Program-made: the position numbers and the translations under genes
Shown: positions 1-9,700 of the stretch, piece by piece
How the letters are laid out: each line of letters opens with the position of its first letter
Position numbering within the stretch: the stretch's first letter is position 1
NCBI RefSeq assembly: GCF_023101765.2
Contig: NC_064239.1
Coordinates: 2,852,001 to 2,916,000, forward strand
Origin: Spodoptera frugiperda
Taxonomy: Eukaryota; Arthropoda; Insecta; Lepidoptera; Noctuidae
Direction: 5' to 3'
DNA: 64,000 bases
The notes under the pieces: model-generated
The model's input: only the letters and a program-made list of their open reading frames with translations
Database searches by the model: none
Told to the model about the DNA's origin: nothing

Positions 1-320
1 GTTCCATTTGCATAGCTTGCTTCAGTTTTGATTATAAATGTAGTGTGTTATTAATTTATTCAGACATGGGTGTGCGAGAAATAAAGCTATTTCTGTTTAT
101 TTTTATTCTTTGATTTTGATTCTCTTCTCTCTATTCAGGTACAATTAAACCACAGATAATATTGTTAATTTAATAATCCTTTTTGATATATATTTTTTTG
201 TTATATTTTTATGTTCGATGGCATTGGAATGTCAATTTATAAGTCCATTTGTTTGTCAATAGTAGGGATTATTTTTTTGGATTTATTTGCAAATAATTAC
301 ATAATTAAGTAGTTTTAACA
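1..320. other. Upstream flank of RSPH1
   Basis: AT-rich sequence with no recognisable exon. An AATAAA at 80-85 on the plus strand could be the poly(A) signal of a gene ending just outside the window; this is inference. The rest is presumably the promoter and 5' leader of RSPH1, whose first ATG is at 321. No TATA box is obvious. Confidence 0.3.
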
Positions 321-2753
321 ATGGCTGATGAAGCAAAAGGTGAAGGTCCAGAGGATATTGATACAATCGGGGTAATTTCATTATTTAACGTATAGACCCG
401 GAGCTGCGGACTACCTAGCGGGTTACCGGGGCTCCGGCTCGAATAGCAGGAGTAGGAACGGGATGGTTTTTAATCAGTAAGAGTCTGACACTCCCTTTCG
501 CCTTGCCCAAGGCGTGAGAAGAAACGCATAGATGTGTGAATGTGTTGAATCCAATCTTGAATAGAAGAGGTGCTAGAAAATTTTGGTGTCAAAGTATACC
601 AAACTCTTCTAGGACACTGTACTAAGATCCATTTTGTATAATGTAGCCTTCTGCTATCATATTATCAACATTAAATGAGGTACAAAGCAAGTGAAGGGTT
701 CTTGTTTCTAGACCTGTACTGTAACAAAACATTGTGGTTTTATTTGATACTCGATACTTTAAAGGTTTCATTTATCAATTAACTGCATTGCATTGCAAAC
801 ATACCTTAGTTTCCTGACTATCCATTAAATGTAAACACAAGTTAGGCCTAGGTTACCTGACTAACTACTAAAAAACTAAAATAAACTTGGTTTCCAGTCA
901 CTAATTTTGAAAGGATGTTGTAGATATATGTAGGAAAGAGGAACGCTGAGGGCGACAGACACGGGGAGGGCTGGGCACACCTGCCCAATGGGGATTATTA
1001 TACAGGATGCTACTGCAGAGGACAGAGGAACGGGAAGGGCTTGTACGTGTTCAAAAATGCCGCCCGATATGAAGGTGAGTCTGTAATTTCAAATCTAGAT
1101 GACATCTTATTTTAACGATCGAACTTCTAGGCAGAATCTAGGTATACCTATCAAGAAATAGAACTAAGGTTTTCATGTAAGTAATGGTAACATATTAATG
1201 CTTACAGGGGAGTGGCGCCGAGCCATGAAGTATGGAGTGGGGCGCATGGTGTACCCAGACGGCTCGCGTTACGAGGGAGACTGGAGACATGATGTGAAGC
1301 AAGGATTCGGAGCCTACTATTACCCAAACGGAGACATTTACGAGGGCGCCTGGTTCAAGGGAAAACGTCACGGCCTTGGCACCTACTTGTTCGCAGAATA
1401 TCAGGTTAAATTCATGGGCACTTGGGTCGAAGGAACGATACAAGGTCCTGGACAAATCATCTACCCTCGTTACCGCTACCATGGTTCTTGGCTAAAAGGA
1501 AAGCCCAAAGGTCCTGGCTGCTTTGTTTTCGACACGAATTGCATGCAACATGGATTCTATCTGCTGATCAAGGACCCAGCTAACATGGAATTCGGTGAAG
1601 GCGAAGAGGAGAAAGAAGAAAAAGAAGCTAAGGATGATATGAGAATGGAAGAGGAGGAGGCTGAGGAATTTGATGAGACAGCAGGTGAGAGGACAGATGG
1701 ATACCTAGGGCATAGACCCTAAGGTTACCCTAAAGGTTTGAAATATAATGTAGGCATTTAGGTAAAGGCATAACCAGCCTCTGTAAAGGTATGAAAATGT
1801 GGAGTTTTAGCTTGTTACTGTAAAGCTGAATCTCTACCAATTAGCTGGGAACGTATTAGATTATCTACTCATTTATGTAAATGCAAAGCAAGTTTCTACG
1901 AGTTTTATTTCGTCGCTCGGGTCATTGTACTAGAGACCTCGAAATAATTATAGCAAAACGGGATCAAATGTCTAGCCATCTAACTTCTAAAGTGAAAAAA
2001 TGCATCTTTTTATTTTTAATTTAGCTATCTCATCAACGCTTTTAAAACGGATGGTAGCAACACTTTTTTTAAAGCTAATAAACGTTTTCTTTCTTTTGTA
2101 CCCCCTTCCGAACTAAGATTTTATCCTATATAGTGGGTGCGTTCACAAATTTTACATCCAGAGACCAGACGGACTAGACCCGAAACAACAACTTGTGGAT
2201 CACTCAGTGATGTTCTGTGCGGGAATCCAACTCGCATTGCACAGCAGACAGCTTTACTGCGCTAACCGTAAACTTTCTTATTGTTAGTTCGGAAAATCAA
2301 TTCCGTGCAGTCAAATAGTAGAGTTGAATGTGATCCACACTCTTGTTCCGGGTCTGGCCGTGTTGTGTACACATGTGATTAATATATGTTATCGTAAACG
2401 CACCCATGACTTCGAAAAATAAAAAGAAATCCCTATTAAGGGGCATTGTTACGAAAAATATTCCTGGTTAAAACTAATTATCATCTAATTAATTTCCAGG
2501 TAAAGTAGCAACATGGCGTGCGCGGAACGTCACGGCGTACATGGCAGAGTTCCTACCACAAGAACCAGTTCCTCTACCAGTCCACGACTCGGTGCCTTCT
2601 CTTACTGACGAGAGCTGCGTCTTAACTGAACTACAGTTCGACCAACCTTCGATCTCACCAGAGGAGGAAGGAGGGGATGACAATGATTCCTGGCTCTTAC
2701 ATAGACAACAGTTCCTTGAGGAAACTGAACAGAAAGATGCGGATAAGGCTTGA
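321..2753 (+). CDS. RSPH1: Radial spoke head 1 homolog (MORN-repeat protein), 4 exons
   Basis: Predicted join 321-371, 924-1074, 1208-1684, 2500-2753, giving 310 residues; human RSPH1 is of similar length. RSPH1 is a structural protein of the radial-spoke head in motile cilia and sperm flagella. Residues about 18-180 hold roughly seven MORN repeats of the Y.G.W..G..HG.G form, such as RYEGDW and IYEGAWFKGKRHGLG. A glutamate/lysine-rich stretch follows around residues 190-225, then an acidic tail. All junctions are GT-AG and keep frame. Exon 2 is taken from the acceptor TTGTAG at 918-923 because this gives IYVGKRNAEGDRHG, matching the family at that point; a second AG eight bases later would break the frame. 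An AATAAA at 2961-2966 is the probable poly(A) signal. In insects expression is expected mainly in testis (knowledge of the family, not visible here). Confidence 0.9.
396..522 (+). repeat. Dispersed repeat A, copy 1 (RSPH1 intron 1)
   Basis: Begins with CCGGAGCTGCGGACTACC and reaches GCTCCGG about 35 bases later, so the 5' end can fold into a CCGGAGC/GCTCCGG hairpin. It continues with AGCAGGAGTAGGAACGGG, TCAGTAAGAGTCTGACACTC and CGCCTTGCCCAAGGCG. Near-identical blocks recur at 36215, 55674 and 61339, and inverted at 18256. It is non-coding and noctuid-like; the class is undetermined. Confidence 0.75.
2131..2270 (-). repeat. tRNA-derived SINE family B, diverged copy (RSPH1 intron 3)
   Basis: Contains AGACCCGAAACAACAACTTG, TGGATCAC and GCGGGAATCCAACTCGC. 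The last is a decayed reverse complement of an RNA polymerase III B box (GGTTCGATTCC). The order matches the better copy at 59040-59190, so the SINE lies on the minus strand. Confidence 0.65.
2275..2410 (+). repeat. SINE family B, second diverged copy in opposite orientation
   Basis: TGTGATCCACACTCTTGTTC, CGGGTCTGG and GTAAACGCACCCATGAC are the family B 3' half read on the plus strand. The copy therefore faces the minus-strand copy immediately upstream, giving an inverted pair within one intron. The 5' part is poorly preserved. A block CTTTCTTATTGTTAGTTCGG here recurs at about 3443. Confidence 0.55.
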
Positions 2754-2960
2754 AGTGTCATCTTTTGTGGACCAGTGAAATGTGTTTTATTTGAATTAAT
2801 GTAGAGCTTAATTTTGCATGAAACTATTTGTTCTATCATGTTGTAAATTAGTGCTTGAAATGCACCATTGAAAGGTTATTGAAGTATTGCTTTGACTGGT
2901 AAACTAAAGATGTATTAATTAACAATATACTTGTAAATTAGTTTAAATTACTATCTAAAT

Positions 2961-2966
2961 AATAAA
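2961..2966 (+). terminator. Probable RSPH1 poly(A) signal
   Basis: AATAAA about 210 bp after the RSPH1 stop, within AT-rich sequence. It is the first canonical hexamer downstream. Confidence 0.55.
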
Positions 2967-3793
2967 GTTTACTTTGATCAAAAGTGTAAGAAGTTTCATT
3001 GATAGTTTTAAGGTTTTGGATAGATTTTAGTAAGTTTATTATGGTCATCTTTAATTGTCGTAATGAGTACAATATTAATGTATTTAAGTACATTCTTTGA
3101 TAAATATCATTCATCAAAATGTACTTACTGCTTTTCCTACCCTCCGTCAAATTATAATAAACAAAGAGTTATTTGAAATAAAAGGAAGTTATAATAAAAA
3201 ATTGCAAATTCAAGTCTTAATTATTTAATTAAAATAGCAAAATAAAATTACTTCTACATTCAACTTATCTTGTGCCATCATTGAGAAATGAATGATTATT
3301 TTATTTTATAGTTAAGATCTAATTGTATAAGGCTGGTGTATATACACTGCGGTATCATAAGACTATGTAAACTGTAATAACATGCATAAAGTTGTTATCA
3401 AAAAGCTATATTTCTTTAACTGTAATAACTTTGAGAATAAACTTTCTTATTGTTAGTTCGGAAAACCAATTCTAAATGACTATGAAACACAAATGTAGTA
3501 CTAGCAGCCAGGTCACTTGAGCAAGTAATTGACTAGCAATACGCTATTAAGTAGTTCACAACGTAGTTCCATTCCCACAGAGTCCTGCTGTGTCCAACGG
3601 TCCATTAACTAACTGCTATAACAATATTTAGACCTATCACTAGCTATGTCTATTAAGTAGGAAAATTGTATTATTGCCATATTAAAAGATGTAAAAGTCT
3701 TTGTCACAACGATGAAAACGAAAATTTGAAACCTATTACAATATGCACATTATTACTGCACAGCATACTCGGGCCGTACAACTTGTGGAGATA
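2967..3793. other. RSPH1-DPY30 convergent intergenic region
   Basis: AT-rich, with no coding pattern. It holds a 30-bp near-duplicate (about 3440-3470) of sequence in RSPH1 intron 3. It must contain the DPY30 3' untranslated region (minus strand), whose poly(A) site I could not fix. Confidence 0.4.
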
Positions 3794-4242
3794 TTATGGT
3801 TGCGGGTTCGCCGCCGGGTTGTTATTCGACGAGCTGTTACTCTCAAAGGTGCTCTTGTTCTTCAGTAAATACGCTGCCAGGTAGTCGATTGGATCCGGAG
3901 GCCTTTCCTTAGCCAGTGCCGACAGACCCTGTAGCAATATTGGCACCACAGTCTGGTCCAGGTACTGGCGGGTAGGAAGCGCGTTTAAGTCAATTCTAGA
4001 TTTTCGGTTGGCATTTGACTCGTTCTCTTTTTCCATAGCTATTATTTTCTGAAATCACAAACGTTTAATGTAGTTACAGAATTGTTAGGTTTGTCATATT
4101 GTTTTTTCGATAAAATAGCATATCGTTGCTAAGGAAAAGAAACAATACTAACCTTTACTGATTCAGGTACTTTGGACGGAGGTTCTTCTTTCTGTCCTGT
4201 ATTACTAGTATGAGATTGGCGAGTTATTGAAGACTGTGACAT
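3794..4242 (-). CDS. DPY30: Dpy-30 homolog, 2 exons
   Basis: Predicted join of complement 4153-4242 and 3794-4048, giving 114 residues. DPY30 is a small core subunit of the COMPASS/MLL-SET1 histone H3K4 methyltransferase complexes; it dimerises and docks on an ASH2L helix. The C-terminal half carries the Dpy-30 motif, with LPTRQYLDQTVVPILLQGL and ERPPDPIDYLAAYLLKNK, the two-helix dimerisation bundle. The N-terminal 40 residues are polar and low-complexity, as usual. The intron donor (AAG/GTTAGT) and acceptor (TTTCAG) keep phase 0. The start at 4242 is the first ATG of exon 1; a second in-frame ATG opens MEKENES in exon 2. The gene converges with RSPH1. DPY30-domain proteins also anchor in radial spokes, so a ciliary role is possible but is not shown here. 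Confidence 0.92.
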
Positions 4243-4745
4243 CGGTTGCAACTTTCAGTTAAACATCCAGTATCCAATTATTTAATTTACTACTTTTTTT
4301 CTAGTACTTACTAAAGCTTTTAGAGACACACCAAGATTATAATGAAATGTTTATTTTCAGAATGAAATGTCAAACTTTTAGTGACTTTTAGAGTAGATCC
4401 GGATTGTCTATGCCAAGTTGTTCATAGACAATAGTGGAAACTTGTGCAGGTTTTATTATGAGTCTTTTGGCATCTCGGAGTTAAAAGAATAATAAAAACT
4501 GGATTTTCGTTAGAATATTTATCAACACCATTTTTTTGTAATGAATTCTTCATACACAAAAATGGTGTTGATGGAATTTTGTAGGTTTGGATAGTGGTAG
4601 ATGATGTGCTTATCATATTATTTTATACTATTACTTCATCTCAGCCAATTCATTTCATTTCACTATTTCAAACTATAGTAATAAAATTATTATTGATTTA
4701 CTTTACACAGTATTTTTTACATCATTACGCCTTTTTTCCTCGAAG
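4243..4745. promoter_or_regulatory. DPY30 upstream region with a perfect inverted repeat
   Basis: The region 5' to DPY30 (minus strand). At about 4523-4573, ATCAACACCATTTTT and AAAAATGGTGTTGAT flank a loop of roughly 20 bases, a 15-bp perfect stem. No TATA box or coding pattern is seen. Confidence 0.4.
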
Positions 4746-4992
4746 GTGTTACAGAGGTGCACATTATGGGACGAAATGCCACTATACAATGTGCACCCAC
4801 TTTTCACAATTTATGTTGTAATATGGGATGAGCCTAATGCCATAACGGCCGGGCACATTTGCAGACTTCGTACTACTACTGAGAAATTTTCGAAAAACCG
4901 TAAAAAGTCCAGCAATTTTTGGCCTGGGAATCGAACCCGAGACCCATTTCCCGGTATTTGCATTTGTAGCCACTCGGGCAACGAGACAGTAT
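4746..4992 (-). repeat. tRNA-derived SINE family C, good copy
   Basis: Read on the minus strand from 4992, the element opens with an A-box-like TTGCCCGAGTGGC, then an exact B box GGTTCGATTCC at about 4930, then a unique body (GAGAAATTTTCGAAAAACC on plus) down to 4746. Both internal pol III promoter boxes in order identify a tRNA-derived SINE. Other copies are at 36842, 49205 (tail) and 60700. Confidence 0.75.
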
Positions 4993-5082
4993 TTATTGTT
5001 TCTTTAGTTTATACTCGTCAGTACTAGGAAAATTTGTAAATAACATTCATTTATAAGAGAGAGTGTAAGACTTATACCAACT

Positions 5083-5112
5083 GAAAACCACCCCGTTCCT
5101 ACTCCTTCTCTA
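5083..5112 (-). repeat. Fragment of dispersed repeat A
   Basis: GAAAACCACCCCGTTCCTAC is the reverse complement of the AGGAACGGGGTGGTTTT block in the full copies. Only this core remains. Confidence 0.5.
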
Positions 5113-5507
5113 TCATTCATGTAGAATGAAACTTATAACTGGCACACGTCTGCTTATACTTTTTTTGACCAAATCCTAGATTTTTTACCTATATCATAGT
5201 TATATTTAATTTATTTTAGGTCCGTTCAGGTTCGTTATTGTTCGGATTGGTAATTCTAATTTGGTATTAACTATTTCGCTGCTAAAATAACAACAGATGG
5301 CAGCACTAAATCTAATCTTAATTTAATACAATAATTTTCTAAATAAGAATATAATGAATGAACAGTCATAAAGCCTGGTACAGACTTACGGATATGTAAC
5401 ATGAAAAGAGCATTTTATAAATATGGACGCAGGGCGCATAGGAACCGAGCATGACTTGCTCGCATCTGTTTCCAGCATGCGTGTGGCGGACATAGCTCAG
5501 TCTGTTG

Positions 5508-5681
5508 GTGCATCCACACATACCGCCGGTTTATGCCGCTGGTTTTCAGATCAAATGCAGGCCGCCGGCTAATATAAGAATATTTTCGCTGGCAACCAAA
5601 AGCCGCGCGTGCCGCAGGTAAAAGATGCAAATGCCGGCGGCTCATGCCGCCAGCCGTGCCGCCAGGCATGTGTGGATGCGC
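5508..5681. mobile_element. GC-rich MITE-like palindromic element
   Basis: GCATCCACACAT at 5510-5521 is matched exactly by ATGTGTGGATGC at 5668-5679, and the imperfect match extends outward (GG/CC) and inward (CCGCC/GGCGG). The interior carries repeated GCCGCC/GGCGGC motifs and is far richer in GC than its surroundings. There is no ORF of note. It is most simply a non-autonomous DNA transposon, with target duplications not clear. Confidence 0.5.
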
Positions 5682-5765
5682 CATGTCGAGGATACCGTGG
5701 AGTCGTCAATAGGAAAATAATTGGTAAATTAAAACAAAAGTAAATGTAATAGTCACGACAACTTC

Positions 5766-5771
5766 TTTATT
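5766..5771 (-). terminator. Candidate distal poly(A) signal for the FAM89-type gene
   Basis: TTTATT on plus is AATAAA on minus, about 800 bp past the stop at 6573. A nearer ATTAAA on minus at about 6493-6498 could give a short 3' untranslated region instead. Confidence 0.35.
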
Positions 5772-6371
5772 TACAAGATTTTATTAATAACTATATAAAT
5801 ACAATGAAATTGTTCACTCCACATTGTTAGAGAAAAAAACCTGGTGGAATCACACCTTATGTCGACGCTGGGGTTGCCACATCAAATAACTAAAAATGTT
5901 ACATAAACTCCTTTGCTTAAGAGCTACCATTTTGCCTTATTCAGTTAGAGCTACAGAGTACAGCGATTATTTCAAATGTCTAAGAAAGTCACTGCTAGAC
6001 AGGTTGACATTATAATCTAAAAAGCCTAGTCTCTAATAGGTTGGCAACCCAGCTTTACTTGAACCTATATCAGTCCTTGGTTCAATTATTATGACACTGA
6101 ACATGTTTCTTACAACTTAAGAGACAATTTAAACGACACACACTAACATCACTGTATTATCATCATTATTGTACGCACACAGACACACCACAGGAAACTC
6201 AAGAACACATCGATTGATTTCAAGTTCCTCCCTTTTCTATAAAAAACGGGAGTGAGTTTCGTTATTAGAGCTAGGTTATGATCTGAGTAGTATCTGATGC
6301 TTCTCGAAATCGACCACGAACTATTCGGTGGAGCTCGAAACCTGTCAGATAGATCCGAAATAAAGATAGTC

Positions 6372-6496
6372 TTAATGCCGCACTCAGAGACATTTAATGA
6401 TTACGTAAACTATTCCTTAGTAACGATTTTGTACTGAAAACAATTGCTAAGGACTGGGTTAAGTAATCATTAAATCACTCTTAGTGCGGCAGTTAA
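6372..6496. mobile_element. TTAA-flanked MITE in the FAM89 3' untranslated region
   Basis: TTAA at 6372-6375 and 6493-6496 flank inverted ends. The left end is TGCCGCACTCAGAG with TTTAATGATTAC; the right end, reverse complemented, is CTGCCGCACTAAGAG with TTTAATGATTAC. Inner pairs CCTTAG/CTAAGG extend the palindrome. A TTAA duplication with terminal inverted repeats suggests a piggyBac-type non-autonomous element. It begins 77 bp after the FAM89 stop, so it may be transcribed as a hairpin. Confidence 0.6.
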
Positions 6497-6572
6497 TTTA
6501 ATAGAGCTTTATGTGTGGGAGCAATATGACGGGAATGAGTGGTCAATGTGTGTATTGAATGGTCATTGGTGT

Positions 6573-6722
6573 TCATGTTCGAAGGTAGTGCGGCGGCGGC
6601 GGCGGTGGTGGTGCCGGGCGAAGGCGTGGCCCTCGCTCGAGCTGCCGTCGCCATGACGCCATCGCTTCGCTCAACGTCCATAGCTCAGATAGGAGGGACA
6701 GGTCCAGCTGCCGTAAACTCGC
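6573..6722 (-). CDS. FAM89-type gene, terminal coding exon
   Basis: Starts after TATTTTTCCAG on the minus strand and reads ASLRQLDLSLLSELWTLSEA in phase 0, directly continuing LAYLKKEM of the exon at 28349. It ends in seven prolines and HYLRT, then TGA at 6573-6575. The family motif is LRQLDMSLL.QLW, so the two half-motifs 21.6 kb apart reconstitute one domain. The CCN run encoding the prolines is a GGC-rich microsatellite on plus and may vary in length. Confidence 0.85.
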   Translation of the reverse strand, partial: ASLRQLDLSLLSELWTLSEAMASWRRQLERGPRLRPAPPPPPPPHYLRT

Positions 6723-9700
6723 CTGGAAAAATAGAAAAAGACATCGTTAGAAATATCCGCTTTATACACATGAACATCAACTTTGATCAACTCTTGCAAG
6801 TTCTTCAAATCAATTATCATAAGCTACAATTAAAAAACTTCTAAAGAAACAAAAATTAATATAAAAAATATCAAAAACCGCGAGTAATATCAGCAATTTC
6901 AAAATGGGAATTCATGTATGAACAGTTAATTTAATTTCTCCAGCGCACTGAGAGTCGGTCAGAGAAAGTGAAGAAATTATAAGGATCCTAGTTTACATAC
7001 GAAGGGGCGCGGTGCATATGAAAGGCAAACGGGCAAATTAAATAAAGGTAAAAACCAAGACAAGTAAATCGAGTTTTGTTTCAACATTTTCAACAAGATC
7101 TCTGTTGTACGTTCAATTTAGCAGTTTATTGCCATGACCTGATAAACAGGTATGTATTTAAATATACTCTAGAATCCAGTTAATGTAAACATTAGTTAAT
7201 TATCGAGTGAACAGCCTACATAGTAGTAACACGTGGGCCGCTTTATTAATTCACTAGATGATTAATCAAGGGTTTATTGATTTTAACTTCTGGAACGAAA
7301 CTGGTAAGGTTGATGATGATTGGAGGCAATTTTGACCGGCGATTAAAGATTAAAACTGTTATTTGGAAGAGATGGGTAGGAATTTTAAAGTATGACGCGG
7401 TTTACAATTACCATGGCAAATGAAAGACAAACAGTGTTCGAAGCGACCTTCCGCGAGCGTTCTGGTCGATTGCGTTAGATAGGAATGCAGCACGATCACG
7501 ACTGTTTGTGGGACGCAGAAATAACCGAACAACTTATTGATATTGCCTACACGACGCCGTCACATTCGCGACACATGCGGATCTGGACGACAGGTCTATC
7601 TAGATGCGAACTGGGTGAATAGGTACTAAATGTAACCGTATTAATAACGATCTTATAAAAAATATTTGGGTCGTATCGGACAGCTTCTGGCTAGCTGTCC
7701 GTTAGATCTTCTTTTTATTACTAAATGACTTCACTGACATTTGTAGTTTTGTAGACATTCGACATAGTTTAGTATAATTGAGAGCAACACTGCTAATGTA
7801 TAAATAATTTATATTGAAATATTTATAACGCGAGGTACATTTCTAACGGAGATTAACATCTTAACGTAAGTAAATTAAATACAGCGGCCATATTACACAC
7901 ATAATTATAACTAATACACGTTATTTGAGCGCAGCTCACATAACATGGTGACGTTACAGCTATTATTCAATGGATAATTAAATCACTGATCAAAGCGAAG
8001 TAGACGTAGAGATTAAAAAATAAATGCAATGAATTATTGCATGAAATTCAATGCAACACGAGAGAAAATTAACGTCGCTTGCATTCCTGTAGATAATGTT
8101 TCGGAAAAGAGGGAAAGTGCCTATCGAGTGGTGCTACGCTCCGATGGAGACGAGACGAACAAGCCCGTCCCGTACGACTAATTAGCATGCACTCGCTAGC
8201 TCAAACCATACATTGATGAGATGATAGGCAATAGCCATGAAGAGAAACTTGATTGTTAGGTACCTGCTTCATTAAAACTTCAATTGATCACAAATTTTTA
8301 CTTGTCAAGGTAAACTTCTACTAGTATACTGAAGTGTTCTAGTTTTAGAACAGCAAGGACTCCATCCGTGAGACACTTCACGATAACAAATATAAATTGG
8401 TATTTGTCCTCAACAAGTGTACGATAGTCTGAGACCAATTTCGACCACTTTGTATTCAGTTTGTAAAGTGCTCGACAAGTGGCACAATGGCATGTAATTT
8501 GGTAAAGAAAATAAAATATCTCTTGAGAATTTATTAAAATTACCAGTTCGTGGAAAATATTCAGCTAATGTATTGTGTTCTATGGTAGACGAGACGACAT
8601 AAGAAAAACAAATATTCTTTTTTTTTGCAAGAAATTCTAAATGTACCAGCACGCAATGTGAACACGTAGTGTAAACATTTGTATCTGCCAGCTTCGCCAA
8701 ATGGTTTCATGTTATTGGACCAAATAAATAGCCTGCAAGGCTAAATAATTATGCCAGTTCAAACAAACAATTTCATGTGATAGACGTAAATTTTCGTAAT
8801 TTATGGTTTTACAAAGAAGTAAAATAATTTAGTAGTGTGTGAGTTGACAGTCCCCTGTATAGTCGAAAATATTCGTGACTAATCGTAGTTAAAAATGCAA
8901 TCTTTCTACGTACTTATAATGGAATATCCTGATGGTTCTTTAAAATAGATCGTAATAACAATACGGCTGAGGGGTGGCGCATGGTAAACTAATTCAATTA
9001 GCTGCCCCGCACCCCTTCACACTACCGGACATTGGAACTACCATAAAAAGAAAAGTGAGTTTCCTAAATGAGTCAGGAGCAGTAAAAATAAACCAATTTT
9101 GTTTCGTTCAAAATATTATCGAAATCAGTCGTAAAATTTTCATCACTCTATTGATGGTCAAAAGAAATTTCTTTTATAAATAAGTTTCATCAAAGAACTT
9201 GTTTTGAGCACCTAAAGAACCGTAAAAGAAGCTTAATAGTTTCTAGGAAGGAAAGCAAGCGGTTACATTAACAATTGTGGCGAGCTGTTGTTGTTACAAC
9301 AACTAGTTCAAAGGAAACTCCTATTTGTGCAGCACTGCGTCCGGTCTATTGTGTACCAATGCGTCTATACTTGCTCTTTATTTATTTTAAGGTGGTGCAC
9401 CATTCTCTTACTCAGGTGCTCTGAGTTCCCATAGTTTTCAGTCTACTAGACACACAGTTTGATGATAAATACTTTAGAATCTCTGTCAACTTTACCTTTT
9501 TCCATCACTAATTTAAAACAAATCTTCAGCATGTCCGTATAACGGTTATTTTTTGGATCCCATATTGCAGAATCTATTATCACTCCTCTGTTACCTCTTG
9601 TTTTGTTTCATAACGTTGAAGATTAGTATTTGATGAACGTTTAGCAATATTTTGATTGAAAACAAAATATAAGTGAAATTATCCCACGCAGATCTCGAGA

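Noticed and set aside
4915..4945. tRNA gene on the minus strand (exact B box)
   Set aside because: No cloverleaf or acceptor stem can be formed and the unit continues into a SINE body shared with other copies.
5488..5515. tRNA A-box-like text (TAGCTCAGTCTGTTGG)
   Set aside because: No B box follows at the proper distance; the sequence runs straight into a palindromic MITE-like element.
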